A DNA stretch of 64,000 nucleotides, from contig NC_091250.1 of the NCBI RefSeq assembly GCF_042477335.2, forward strand, positions 127,507,384 through 127,571,383. Reading direction: 5' to 3'. Source of the DNA: Ovis canadensis (lineage: Eukaryota > Chordata > Mammalia > Artiodactyla > Bovidae). A model generated the notes under the pieces. It saw only the letters and a program-made list of their open reading frames with translations, was not told the origin of the DNA and ran no database searches. Below are positions 1-10,347 of this stretch, piece after piece (position 1 is the first letter of the stretch; each line of letters opens with the position of its first letter). A program made the position numbers and the translations under genes.

Positions 1-1060
1 TTTCAAGGTCGCCCAGTTAGTCATGGAGGGGAAGTGTTACAGCTAGGTGGACTGACTCTAGACTTGGGGTGCCTTCCCATCTGCTGCACTAAATGAGTCC
101 CCAGGAATGTTAAAAACCACAACAACCACAACTCGGATTCTGTTCTGGAGACCTCTGGACTCACTCCCGCTTCCTCTTTCCACTTTCTCAGTCTTAGATC
201 TCCAGCCCTATACTCCACCTGCCATTTATGTTTTGGCCTCTTCATTACACTTTGACTCTCTTGTCTCAAACCGGGCTCCCCTTTTTTCTATACTTGCATC
301 TGTCCTCCTCAGCTCAGCACACTTAAGGACACGAGTCAGGGTAACATCCTTTCTATCACTCCTTCCCAGAGCGGACGTTGTTGGACCCCTATTCAGACCC
401 CCTGAGCCCTGTAGGTGGGAGTTAGTCTTACAGATCGAATCCTTCCAGGTGCGCAGATGAGCATGCAGTATTACCAGCATCAAGGTGCTGTTATGCTTTC
501 CCTAGCTGAGGCCCCATGGGTTTTGGAGAAGCCTGGTATGGATGGTTGAATCTTGGGGTGTTTTTTTTCTTTTTATAGAAATGTTGAATGCATGTATCCT
601 TTGTCATGAAATACCGGGTTATGGATGTCTCACTTTAGCTCCGGAGAATACATTTGACCAAAGTTTTCTAGAAGAAAGAGACAAAAGGAAAGAAAGAAGG
701 AAGAAAAACCTCTCTGTAGTGTTTCACACTTCTGTCCCAGTTCACTCACCATAACAACCGCATCCTGAGACAAGAAGTCCAGCATTATGAAGAGAGCAAG
801 CTTGCCAAAGCAGCTTCTGTTCCTAGTTCAGCTTTGGAATTCATCCTTTGTCCTTCTTGTGTAGGTCCCAGAATTTTATGATACCTCCCTTCCCCACCCA
901 ATGAGCTCTGATAGGTTTCCAGATGGATCCAGACCTTACCAGTTATCTTATTATTGAGGATTATCACTTGAGTTACCACCTCTTCCCACCATGTTAGACA
1001 AGTGTCCAAACAACATAAATCTGGTCAACCCAGAGGAAAAAGAGGCAGACATTGTGATCC
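1..1060. other. Low-copy DNA, no gene recognised
   Basis: No repeat family, splice-flanked exon or RNA gene is recognisable here. There is a purine-rich patch near 660-710. The open frames are short and have no family motif. Old eroded repeats may be present below the level I can see. Confidence 0.5.
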
Positions 1061-1061
1061 A

Positions 1062-1203
1062 TGAAGTTACACAAGGACCCATGCTCAGAGAGGCCCATGC
1101 TTGGTCTAATTCCTCTGTCTTTAAATTCTTAATTTTTTGGGCAAGGAGCTCAGCACTTTAATTTTTCACTGGGACCTGCGAATTATGTAGCTGGCCCTGA
1201 GTG
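1062..1203 (-). repeat. Ancient hAT-like DNA transposon remnant
   Basis: The segment ends in aattatgtagctggccctga, a string I associate with an old non-autonomous mammalian DNA transposon whose opposite-strand copy starts near gggccggctacataatt. A second partial copy with the same string lies at 27976-28035. The family name is not assigned. Confidence 0.4.
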
Positions 1204-1370
1204 AAAGTAAAGCGTTCCAAGACAAAGTGGGTCCTGGTCTGTCTAAGATGGCCCTGTTAATATGTAAGAAACAGATGATAGAGTGTCTTGGGTGATGCAG
1301 GTTGCTGTGACTGAGCTCAATGGCTCTGCTGGGTGGATAGACATTGCTAATTTGGGTGTGGTTCCAGGTT

Positions 1371-1570
1371 GCTTCCCTGGTAGTTCAGTTGGGAAAGAAT
1401 CTGTGTGCAAAAGCAGGAGACCTGGGTTTGATTCCCAGGTTGGGAAGATCCCCTGGAGAGGGAAATGGCAACCCACTCTGGCATTCTTGCCTGGAGAATC
1501 CCATGGACAGAGGAGCCCAGCAGGCTACAGTCCTTGGAGTCGCAAAGAGTCAGACACTACTTGGCGGCCA
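1371..1570 (+). repeat. Bov-tA SINE
   Basis: A full-length-like tRNA-Glu-derived head (gcttccctgg, then a B-box-like gggtttgattcc) is followed by the Bov-A body and the tail region around cgcaaagagtcagacac. No convincing target duplication is visible. A (cca)n stretch follows the 3' end. Confidence 0.9.
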
Positions 1571-1791
1571 AACCACCACCACCACCAGGATGGCATAGTC
1601 TGGAAGCGCCATCCTCTGGCTTTCCTGGAGATTCTATTAATATGAGTGCTTTCTGCTTAAGCTGGAGTGGTTCTGTTGTTTGCAGTTGAGAATCCCAACT
1701 GACAAGCTCCCAACTCTAACTGAAGCCCTCCCCAGCCAGAGGCGAAGGGGAGAGATGTCTTGGCTCACCATGTCTGCACATGAGGTTGCTA

Positions 1792-1925
1792 TTTTTTTTT
1801 TTAACTTTTTATTTTGAAATGGGGTACAGCTGATTAACAATGTTACGATAGTTTCAGGTAAACAGTGAAGGGACTTAGCTGTACATACACCTGTATCCCT
1901 TTTACCCTAAAATCCTCTCCCATTG
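1792..1925 (-). mobile_element. L1 3' end, 5'-truncated
   Basis: An oligo-T run at 1792-1802 is followed by the reverse complement of the ruminant L1 3'UTR (ttacgatagtttcaggt, then cagtgaagggac). It is a short 5'-truncated insertion on the minus strand. Confidence 0.75.
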
Positions 1926-2191
1926 CTTATGAGGTATCTCAGTGAAGAAGGTGGGGATTCTTACGTGGAACGGCAGCTCTCGGCAGCGTGGCCAGACTTG
2001 GATGGACTGGCTTGTCGGGCCCAGGCCACTTCCCGCTGCCTCTTGCTGTGCACTCTATCCAACCTGCAGTGGGGACAGCGGCACCAAGTCCATCACTTTA
2101 CACTTCAGCTGCTCGTGCCTTGAACCACCATCTCTTCTTAAATGAATCTCTCTAACTCTCTTGTCCCTCCCCTGTGGATAAGAAAGATTAC

Positions 2192-2765
2192 TGTCTTAGT
2201 CCATTTTGGCTTCTGCTATAACTAAACACTACAGACTGGGTGCGTGCTAAGTCGCTTCAGTCATACCCAACTCTTTGCGATCCTGTGGACTGTAGCCCAC
2301 CAGGATCCTGTCCTTGGGATTCTCCAGGCAAGAACACTGGAGCGGGCTGCCATTTCCTCCTCCAGCAGATCTTCCTGACCCAGGGATCGAAGCTGCATCT
2401 CCTAGGTCTCCTGCATTGACAGCTGGGTTCTTTACCACAGTACCACACTGGGTAACTTAAAAACAGCAGAAGTTTATTTCTTATAGTGCTGGAGGCTGAG
2501 AAGCCCAAGATCAAGGTGCCAGAAAAGTCACATTCTGGTGAGGGTCCTCATCCTGGGAGATAAGCCAGTGGACCCCTGCTGTGCCCTCACATGGAAGGAG
2601 GAGCTCAGGCTCTCTCTGGAGTCTCTTTTGTAGACACTAATCTCATGTATTGGGACTCCACCTTCAAGGTTTACATGTCCCCAAACCATCACTTCAGGCA
2701 TTAGGATTTTAATGTTTTGGGAATGAGTCTGGGGGTGGGGGCACACAAACATTTAGACCACAGCA
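2192..2765 (-). mobile_element. MaLR (MLT1/MST-type) LTR, antisense
   Basis: Read on the minus strand this matches the ERVL-MaLR LTR layout. The plus strand starts with tgtcttagtcc and runs through the gactgggtaactt and ctggaggctgagaag strings to caaacatttagaccacagca, so the ends are TG...CA. It is split by a Bov-tA at 2242-2446. A related copy in the other orientation lies at 49697-50048. Confidence 0.75.
2242..2446 (-). repeat. Bov-tA SINE inserted in the MaLR LTR
   Basis: This is an antisense Bov-tA running from gctaagtcgcttcagtc to the tRNA-like end. It is flanked by the 7-bp duplication actgggt at 2235-2241 and 2447-2453, and both copies fit the interrupted LTR sequence. Confidence 0.9.
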
Positions 2766-2894
2766 GGCACTGATGCCCAAGTCAACTCAGAACACTTCAC
2801 AGCTCATCAATCCTGCATTTTACCCCTTCTCCTTAGAAGATTCAACCAAACTCCAGCCACAGAGCGGTCTGGGTCTCCCTTTGTGCTCACAATG

Positions 2895-2936
2895 CTCTAA
2901 GCCTCCGCTCCACGTCTCTAAGCCTCTGCTCCACGT
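2895..2936. repeat. 21-bp tandem duplication
   Basis: Two adjacent 21-bp units (2895-2915 and 2916-2936) beginning ctctaagcct differ at one position (C/T). It is a simple local duplication next to an L2 remnant. Confidence 0.9.
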
Positions 2937-2944
2937 CTTTGCCA

Positions 2945-3527
2945 GTTATCTCCTGCCCACCATTTGGATCTCAGCTCAAGGCTTGCTTACTCCCCGAAGC
3001 TTTCCCTGACCACCGTTCCCAGCCTAGGTCAAGTTCCAAGTTCTTTTCCTTATTTCAGTTTGTAATTATACATTTATCACTATCAATATTGCTTAACATC
3101 TGTATCTGCCCTCTCACAAGGCCTGTGCTTAGTTGCTGAGTCATGTCCGACTCTTTGCGACCCCATGGACTGTAGCTCACCAGCCTCCTCTGTCCATGGG
3201 GATTCTCTAGGCAAGAATATTACAGTGGGTTGCCATGCCCTCCTCCAGTGAATCTTCCCAGCCCAGAAATAGAACCCAGGTCTCCCACATTGCAGGCAGA
3301 TTCTTTACCAGCTGAGCTAACAGGGAAGCCAGCCAGGGACCAGAGGTGACATGAAAAATAATTAGCCATCACTGTGTCACAGGCCTGACCAATCAGAGCA
3401 GACACCAGATGCTCTAATCAGGAAAACCACTAGCTTTAGCAACAGCAGCCATGGAGCGATGGGGTTAACTCTGTTCATTGTATCTTCAGCCTCTGGCCCA
3501 GTGCTTAACAAGTAAAAGGTGCTCAGT
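2945..3527 (-). repeat. L2 LINE 3' remnant, antisense
   Basis: The strings gaagctttccctgaccacc and, near the end, cccagtgcttaacaag with aaggtgctcagtag match the antisense L2 3' region. The copy is interrupted by a Bov-tA at 3118-3334. The last bases serve as the target duplication of the next SINE. Confidence 0.6.
3118..3334 (-). repeat. Bov-tA SINE within L2
   Basis: This is a complete antisense Bov-tA, from the Bov-A end (gctgagtcatgtccgactc) to the tRNA-like end (gctgagctaacagggaagcc). L2 sequence is found on both sides. Confidence 0.9.
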
Positions 3528-3551
3528 AGGATTTCCCTGGTGGTACAATGG

Positions 3552-4107
3552 CTTGCAGCCATGAAATTAAAAGGTGCTTACTCCTTAGAAGGAAAGTCAT
3601 GACCAACCTAGATAGCATATTAAAAAGCAGAGACATTACTTTGTCAACAAAGGTCTGTCTAGTCAAGGCTATGGTTTTTCCAGTAATCATGTATGGATGT
3701 TAGAGTTGGACTATAAAGAAAGCTGAGTGCCGAAGAATTGATGCTTTTGAACTGTGGTGTTGGAGAAGACTCTTGAGAGTCCCTTGGACTGGAAGGAGAT
3801 CCAACCAGTCCATCCTAAAGGAGATCAGTCCTGAATAGTCATTGGAAGGACTGATGCTGAAGCTGAAGCTCCAGTACTTTGGCCACCTCATGTGAAGAAG
3901 TGACTCATTTGAAAAGACCCTGATGTTGGGGAAGATTGAAGATGGGAGGAGAAGGGGACGAGAGAGGATGAGATGGTTGGATGGCATTGCCAACTCAATG
4001 GAAATAGGTTTGGGTTGGTGATGGACAGGGAGGCCTGATGTGCTGCAGTTCATGGGGCCACAGAGTTGGACACGACTGAGCGACTGAACTGAACTGAACT
4101 GAACTGA
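3552..4107 (+). mobile_element. BovB LINE, 5'-truncated
   Basis: This is the 3' 556 bp of a BovB, from the ORF2 C-terminal region (ccatgaaattaaaaggtgct) to the (ctgaa)n tail. The imperfect target duplication is acaatgg (3545-3551) and acagtgg (4108-4114), inside the CHR SINE. The reading frame is broken. Confidence 0.85.
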
Positions 4108-4131
4108 ACAGTGGATAAGAACAGCCTGCCA

Positions 4132-4138
4132 GTGCTCA

Positions 4139-4174
<36 letters not shown>

Positions 4175-4238
4175 AAGAAGATTAGCATGGCCCCTGTGCA
4201 AGGATGACACACAAATTCGTGAAGCGTTCCATATTTTT
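4132..4238 (+). pseudogene. RNU6 (pseudogene): U6 snRNA retrocopy fused to L1
   Basis: A full-length 107-nt U6 copy starts exactly at the 5' end (gtgctcacttcgg) and ends in the oligo-T (ccatattttt). Compared with the conserved mammalian U6 I see four differences, all C-to-T or G-to-A, as expected of a decaying retrocopy. The ACAGAG box reads acaaag here, which would impair a functional spliceosomal U6. No U6 promoter (PSE or TATA) lies upstream; the preceding bases are the L1 target duplication. It joins L1 ORF2 sequence directly at about 4238/4239, so it is the 5' part of a template-switch chimera. Confidence 0.93.
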
Positions 4239-5895
4239 AAAAGAAAACTACTGGCCAATATCACTGATGAACATAGATGCAAAAATCCTCAACAAAATTC
4301 TAGCAATCAGAATCCAACAACACATTAAAAAGATCATACACCATGACCAAGTGGGCTTTATCCCAGGGATGCAAGGATTCTTCAATATCCACAAATCAAT
4401 CAATGTAATTCACCACATTAACAAATTGAAAAATAAAAGCCATATGATTATCTCAATAGATGCAGAGAAGGCCTTTGACAAAATTCAACATCCATTTATG
4501 ATAAAAACGCTCCAGAAAGCAGGAATAGAAGGAACATACCTCAACATAATAAAAGCTATATATGACAAACCCACAGCAAACATTATCCTCAATGGTGAAA
4601 AATTGAAAGCATTTCCCCTAAAGTCAGGAACAAGACAAGGGTGCCCACTTTCACCGCTACTATTCAACATAGTTCTGGAAGTTTTGGCCACAGCAATCAG
4701 AGCAGAAAAAGAAATAAAAGAAATCCAAATTGGAAAAGAAGAAGTAAAACTCTCACTGTTTGCAGATGACATGATCCTCTACATAGAAAACCCTAAAGAC
4801 TCCACCAGAAAATTACTAGAGCTCATCAATGAATATAGTAAAGTTGCAGGATATAAAATCAACACACAGAAATCCCTTGCATTCCTATACACTAATAATG
4901 AGAAAGTAGAAAAAGAAATTAAGGAAACAATTCCATTCACCATTGCAACGAAAAGAATAAAATACTTAGGAATATATCTACCTAAAGAAACTAAAGACCT
5001 TTATATAGAAAACTATAAAACACTGATGAAAGAAATCAAAGAGGACACTGATAGATGGAGAAATATACCATGTTCATGGATTGGAAGAATCAATATAGTG
5101 AAAATGAGTATACTACCCAAAGCAATTTACAAATTCAATGCAATCCCTATCAAGCTACCAGCCATATTTTTCACAGAACTAGAACAAATAATTTCAAGAT
5201 TTGTATGGAAATACAAAAAACCTCGAATAGCCAAAGCAATCTTGAGAAAGAAGAATGGAACTGGAAGAATCAACTTGCCTGACTTCAGGCTCTACTACAA
5301 AGCCACAGTCATCAAGACAGTATGGTACTGGCACAAAGACAGACATATAGATCAATGGAACAAAACAGAAAGCCCAGAGATAAAGCCACACACATATGGA
5401 CACCTTATCTTTGACAAAGGAGGCAAGAATATACAATGGAGTAAAGACAATCTCTTTAACAAGTGGTGCTGGGAAAACTGGTCAACCACTTGTAAAAGAA
5501 TGAAACTAGAACACTTTCTAACACCATACGCAAAAATAAACTCAAAATGGATTAAAGATCTAAATGTAAGACCAGAAACTATAAAACTCCTAGAGGAGAA
5601 CATAGGTAAAACACTCTCCGACATAAATCACAGCAGGATCCTCTATGATCCACCTCCCAGAATTCTGGAAATAAAAGCAAAAATAAACAAATGGGATCTA
5701 ATTAAAATTAAAAGCTTCTGCACAACAAAGGAAAATATAAGCAAGGTGAAAAGACAGCCTTCTGAATGGGAGAAAATAATAGCAAAGGAAGCAACTGACA
5801 AACAACTAATCTCAAAAAATATACAAGCAACTTATGCAGCTCAATTCCAGAAAAATAAACGACCCAATCAAAAAATGGGCCAAACAACTAAATAG
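4204..5895 (+). pseudogene. L1 ORF2 fragment open from within U6
   Basis: An uninterrupted frame of 563 codons starts at an ATG inside the U6 part ([11 protein letters not shown] is U6-derived) and continues into L1 ORF2. It covers the later reverse-transcriptase domain with the [14 protein letters not shown] motif, the catalytic FADD box, and the region up to the cysteine-rich C-terminus. An extra base in an A-run near 5813-5818 shifts the frame, so it ends at 5895 with unrelated residues. The endonuclease and first reverse-transcriptase motifs are missing. The U6 start codon is fortuitous; I see no promoter to express it. Confidence 0.8.
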
Positions 5896-6836
5896 ACATT
5901 TCTCCAAATAAGACGTATGGATGGCTAACAAACACATGAAAAGATGCTCAACATCACTCATTATTAGAGAAATGCAAATCAAAACCACAATGAGGTACCA
6001 CTTCACACCAGTCAGAATGGCTACAATCCAAAAATCTGCAAGCAATAAATGCTGGAGAGGGTGTGGAGAAAAGGGAACCCTCCTACACTGTTGGTGGGAA
6101 TGCAAACTAGTACAGCCACTATGGAGAACAGTGTGGAGATTCCTTAAAAAATTGCAAATAGAACTACCTTATGACCCAGCAATCCCACTTCTGGGCATAC
6201 ACACCGAGGAAACCAGAATTGAAAGAGACACATGTACCCCAATGTTCATCGCAGCACTGTTTATAATAGCCAGGACATGGAAACAACCTAGATGTCCATC
6301 AGCAGATGAATGGATAAGAAAGCTGTGGTACATATACACAATGGAGTATTACTCAGCCGTTAAAAAGAATTCATTTGAATCAGTTCTGATGAGATGGATG
6401 AAACTGGAGCCGATTATACAGAGTGAAGTAAGCCAGAAAGAAAAACACCAATACAGTATACTAACACATATATATGGAATTTAGAAAGATGGCAATGACG
6501 ACCCTGTATGCAAGACAGCAAAAAAGACACAGATGTGTATAACGGACTTTTGGACTCAGAGGGAGAGAGAGAGGGTGGGATGATTTGGGAGAATGGCATT
6601 GTAACAGGTATACTATCATGTGAGAATCGAATCGCCAGTCTATGTCCGACGCAGGATACAGCTTGCTTGGGTCTAGTGCACGGTGATGACCCAGAGAGAT
6701 GTTATGGGGAGGGAGGTGGGAGGGGGGTTCAAGTTTGGGAACGCATGTACACCCGTGGTGGATTCATGTCAATGTATGGCAAAACCAATACAGTATTGTA
6801 AAGTAAAATAAAGTAAAAAAACAAAACAAAACAAAA
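4239..6836 (+). mobile_element. L1 LINE, 3' part of a U6/L1 chimera
   Basis: The L1 portion starts inside the ORF2 reverse-transcriptase domain, runs through the ORF2 C-terminus to about 6484, then a 3'UTR and an A-rich tail (aaacaaaacaaaac). The target duplication aacagcctgcca is perfect over 12 bp (4120-4131 before U6, 6837-6848 after the tail), so U6 and L1 entered in one event. The L1 is 5'-truncated and lacks promoter, ORF1 and endonuclease, so it cannot move on its own. Confidence 0.93.
5813..6484 (+). pseudogene. L1 ORF2 C-terminal region, frameshifted
   Basis: The second frame continues ORF2 after the A-run shift. It contains a TAA at 5909-5911 where L1 normally has a glutamate codon, then an open stretch with the C-terminal cysteine-rich segment ([18 protein letters not shown]) and the conserved [11 protein letters not shown]. 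It stops at 6484, the normal ORF2 end. One frameshift and one nonsense change suggest a moderately young copy. Confidence 0.8.
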
Positions 6837-7086
6837 AACAGCCTGCCAATGCAGGGACCTGATGGGTTCAATCTGTGTTCAACTACTGAGCCCAAATACT
6901 GCCACTACTGAAGCCCAGGAGCTTAGAGCCTGTGTTCCACAACCAAATAAGCCACCACAGTGAGAAGCCTGTGGCCTGCAGTGCAGAGTTACCGCATCCT
7001 GCGCAACTAGAGAAAACCTCGCAGCAGTGAAGACCTAGAGCAACCAGAAAGAGTGAGACAATGCATTTTAAAAAGATGTTCAGTAG

Positions 7087-7540
7087 AAATCCCCATGAGT
7101 GAATGATTGTTCTCTGTTGTTGATCCTAGATTTGCTCCACAGCTTTTTCGGACCTAATGTGTTGGACCCATTGTGACTTCCTAGCCTGCCCTGACTCAGA
7201 ACATGGACACCAGTTAGCCTTGCCTCCTGAAGCTCCCGGTCATGCTTTCCAACTTCCAGGCCGAACAGACACTCAGGCACCAGGTGGAAGAGTGAATACC
7301 TTCCTTCAATCCAGGACCCTCTGGGGGCCACGGTGTGATGGGACGCCAGCTTGACAGGGAGTGGAGGGGGCTGGGAACAAGGTCAAGCTCAGAATGGGTG
7401 AAGTGAGCAGAGTATGGCAAGAAAGATAGCAGAGAAACAAAATCCAAGAAGAACTGGAATGATGTAGAATGTGTATGGTGTGGCCGCTGCTATGAATCAT
7501 GAGAGTGATGTCAGTGTCTTAGAGAGGCTGTGCCCAGCTG
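7087..7540. other. Low-copy DNA, nothing recognised
   Basis: This follows the right target duplication of the split SINE. I see no repeat family or gene. Confidence 0.45.
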
Positions 7541-7733
7541 GGCTTCCCTCAAGGCTCAACTGGTAAAGAATCTGCCTGCAGTGCAGGAGACCTGGGTTCG
7601 ATCCCCTGGAGGGAAGATCCCCTGGAGAAGGGAAAGGATACCCACTCCAGTATTCTGGCCTGGAGAATTCCATGGACTGTATAGTCCATGGGTTGCAAAG
7701 AGTCAGGCACAACTGAGTGACTTCTTTCACGTT
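7541..7733 (+). repeat. Bov-tA SINE
   Basis: This is a sense copy with the tRNA-like head and the Bov-A body. It has lost part of the segment around the usual tggacagaggagcctgg, replaced by a shorter tggactgtatagtcc, a variant also seen in the copy at 24723. Confidence 0.9.
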
Positions 7734-7872
7734 CACCCAGTGGGCACCATCAGACCAAGAACTTGCCATATATCTTTCACTCCATATATCTTGAATGGGT
7801 TGGTCTCTCTGTGCTGATATTCCTTCCTGCTCTGCCATCTCTTTGTCAGATTTTAAGCCCCTTAGGCCTTGG

Positions 7873-8085
7873 GGCTTCCCAGATGATTCGGCGGTAAAGA
7901 ATCTGCCTGCTAAGGCAGGAGAGAGGGGTTCAATCCCTGGGTCAGGTAGATCCTCTGGAGAAGGGAATGGCAACCCACTCCTGTATTCTTGCTTGGAAAG
8001 TCCCATGGAAGGAGGAGCCTGGTGGGCTATGGTCCATGGGGTCGCAAAGAGTCGGACACAACTGAGGGGCTGAGCACGCACGCAT
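7873..8085 (+). repeat. Bov-tA SINE
   Basis: This is a full sense copy ending cggacacaactgaggggctg followed by an alternating cacgcacgcatac stretch. It lies 140 bp after another Bov-tA in the same orientation. Confidence 0.9.
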
Positions 8086-8094
8086 ACACCTTAA

Positions 8095-8541
8095 GCATCA
8101 CCTTGTAGGGGGCAAAACTTTCCTCCCTGAAATGTCTCTTTGGCATGTGGATTATTTTGAGCTGAAAAGAATCAAGACCCAGAAGAGTCGGAAAGAAACC
8201 TTGAAATTCCTCCTAACTGCCTAAAAGAGTTTAGATGGAGGGAGTTCCCTAGAATAGAGCTATCGCCAGAGATATCTGCAAAGATCTGGGCTCGGTGGGG
8301 CTGGGGGAACTCAGCAGGGCTTAGTGATCAGAGCCCACTCTGTGACCCACTGTCTCTGTGTGACCCAGCAAATATGTGTTTACCAGACATTTGCTTGGCT
8401 ATTCATGTGAATTGCATTTTTACCCTTTGTGGTTCCCAACCACTATCCCCCACATCCTCTTTCATCTTTAGCTGAAGATGTTATTTAAAGTGATGCCTTC
8501 AATTATTTCGGTGAGTGCCTTAGTTTTTCTGGATCTCTCCC
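8095..8541. other. Low-copy DNA, possible degraded LTR
   Basis: The string tgaaatgtctctttggcatg followed by attattttgagctg resembles sequence near 28070-28110, which suggests both come from an old LTR. No ends or target duplication can be drawn. Confidence 0.3.
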
Positions 8542-8551
8542 ATGTATATTA

Positions 8552-8754
8552 TAGAAAGTGAAATTGCTTAGTCGTGTCCAACTCTTTGCGATCCCACGGA
8601 CTGTAACCTATCAGGCTCCTCTGACCATGGGATTCTCCAGGCAAGGATACTGGAGTCAGTTGCCATTTCCAGCTCCAGGGGATCTTCCTGACCCAGGGAT
8701 CGACCTGGGCCTTCTGCATTGCAGGCAGACGCTTTACCATCTGAGCCACCAAGG
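8552..8754 (-). repeat. Bov-tA SINE
   Basis: This is an antisense copy flanked by atgtatatta (8542-8551) and atgtatacta (8755-8764), an imperfect 10-bp target duplication. Both ends are complete. Confidence 0.92.
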
Positions 8755-8764
8755 ATGTATACTA

Positions 8765-9211
8765 AACTTCTGTTTGATTGTCTCCCCTTACTCCGTCTCA
8801 CATTGATTCAGTTTTTAGTCTGACCAGAAGCATCTAGAAGGGTAGAGGAAAATCTCTTCCTACCGACAACCTTCTGAGCCCTCTGGTTCCTCTGCCACCA
8901 GGGCCTTGGTTGCTCTTTGCTGCCCCAGCCCCTGTGAATCTTCCTGACATGGTCCATCTGCCCTGTCTTGTCATCACTGGGCCTGTGGTTTTTTCTGAAG
9001 ACATGCATCATCTCCTCCCTGGCTCAGCCTCAGCTGGGTGAAGTGGACGCTTCACGTGTGGCTTCATTGAGACAGTAGAGTTGTGAATGAACTGGCTTCA
9101 GAGAAGAAAACACAGGGTGGGTGATTCATTGATTTGCTTTTAATGTAAATTTTGTCGTAGGAGATCAGGTATGGTACAAGGGAAGATTACAAGCATCGTG
9201 TATCGCTTTTC
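8765..9211. other. Low-copy DNA
   Basis: The stretch 8815-8870 (agtctgaccagaagcatc) may be an LTR scrap. Otherwise nothing is recognised before the oligo-T of the next L1. Confidence 0.35.
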
Positions 9212-9845
9212 TTCATTTTTTTTTTTTTAAAAAAGCTTTTTTGTTTGGCATCAGAGTATAAGCCGATTCCCTGGTGGCTCAGGGGTAAAGAATCTGCCTG
9301 CAATGCAGGAGAAGTGAGTTTGATCCTTGAGTCGGGAAGATCCCCTGGAGGAGGAAACGGCAACCCACTCCAGCATTCTTGGAAACTCAGGGACAGCCTG
9401 GGAAAACTCATGGACAGAAGAGCCTGGCAGACTATGACCCGCGGGGTCGCAGAGAGTCAGAGACGACTGAAGCGGCTGCTCAAAGCCAATGAACAATGTT
9501 GTGACAGTTTCTGGTGGACAGTGAAGGGACTCAGCCCTACATACACCTGTGTCCATTGTCCCTCCCATCCAGGTGGCCGTGTGACACTGGGCAGCGTTCT
9601 CTGTGCTGCACGGCCGGCTCTGGCTGGCTGTCCATTTTAAATAGATATCATAGCGCATCCCTCATATGCGGAATCTAAAAAGAACACAATAGGAAGGAAA
9701 TTATTTACAGAACAAAAACAGATTCACACACTTAGAGATTAAACTTATGCTTGGGGGGCGGGGGGATGGGGAGAAGGGATAGTTATGGAGTTGGGGTTTG
9801 ACATGTACACACTGCTGTATTTGAAAGGCATATTTATGCTCTACT
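9212..9845 (-). mobile_element. L1 3' end with 5' inversion
   Basis: From the oligo-T at about 9214 to about 9655 the sequence is antisense L1 3'UTR (gttgtgacagtttctggtgg). From about 9657 to 9845 it is sense 3'UTR (ggaatctaaaaagaacac through acatgtacacactgctgtat). In L1 order the inverted block lies just upstream of the antisense block, the layout expected from twin priming. A Bov-tA is inserted at 9268-9482. Confidence 0.75.
9268..9482 (+). repeat. Bov-tA SINE inside the inverted L1
   Basis: A sense copy is flanked by aagccgat (9260-9267) and aagccaat (9483-9490). It has an internal duplication of about 18 bp near 9378-9417 (ggaaactcagggacag, then ggaaaactcatggacag) in place of the usual tgcctggagaatcccatgg. 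Confidence 0.85.
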
Positions 9846-10347
9846 TCAATGAAACATGAAATGTGTGGTCTACTCTAGTGTGGGTGAGGGGAGCAGCAGG
9901 GAGCATGACAAGAGGCCTAAGGATTTGGGGTTCCTAGAAAGGAAAAGAAAGACCCTCCTGACTTGCAGTTCAGCTTGTCTCAGGGCCAGCTGGCTCCTCA
10001 GGCTAATCCCGTGGAAACCCGGCCAAGGGCATCTATCAGGCCGGGCTCGGAGAACACAGCATCCACTGCCTTTGGGTTGCCTGGGTAACCAGTGGATTTG
10101 CACAGTCTCTCACAGCACTCTGGTCTGTGACTTCATTAGATGCTGTCATTTTGAGCTCCATGGAAAAGAAAGGGATTTATTAAAAAATAATAATAACATT
10201 ACTTTTTTCTGAACACAAAAACAAGGACAATGGCTCCCTTGAAAAACTTTGAATGATACAGAAGATTAACGTAAAAGGCAACATGGGTCTTCTCTCATAC
10301 TATATGCACCATAACAGATTTTTCTCTACGTAGATTCAAACACATTT
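9846..10347. other. Low-copy DNA
   Basis: No repeat or gene is recognised. A small (ata)n/A-rich stretch occurs at 10178-10196. Confidence 0.4.

Larger units (their letters stand above)
3530..7074 (+). repeat. CHR-type SINE split by two insertions
   Basis: The SINE head lies at 3530-3551, a middle piece with gtggataag at 4108-4131, and the rest at 6849-7074 ending in an A-rich tail. The outer target duplication is ggtgctcagtag (3518-3529) against gatgttcagtag (7075-7086), two transitions apart. This shows that one old SINE was cut by a BovB (3552-4107) and by a U6/L1 chimera (4132-6836). Removing both leaves a continuous SINE of about 270 bp. Confidence 0.8.

Noticed and set aside
1371-1450. 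tRNA-Glu gene
   Set aside because: The tRNA-like heads of this and the other Bov-tA copies are SINE promoters. They lack proper acceptor pairing and continue into the Bov-A body.
4132-4238. Functional U6 gene
   Set aside because: No PSE or TATA upstream, a changed ACAGAG box, and the copy lies inside an L1 insertion with target repeats.
7497-8081. 194-codon minus-strand open frame
   Set aside because: It reads through the antisense strands of two sense Bov-tA SINEs and the spacer. Its peptide pieces recur in many other SINE copies in the window, so it is a repeat shadow.
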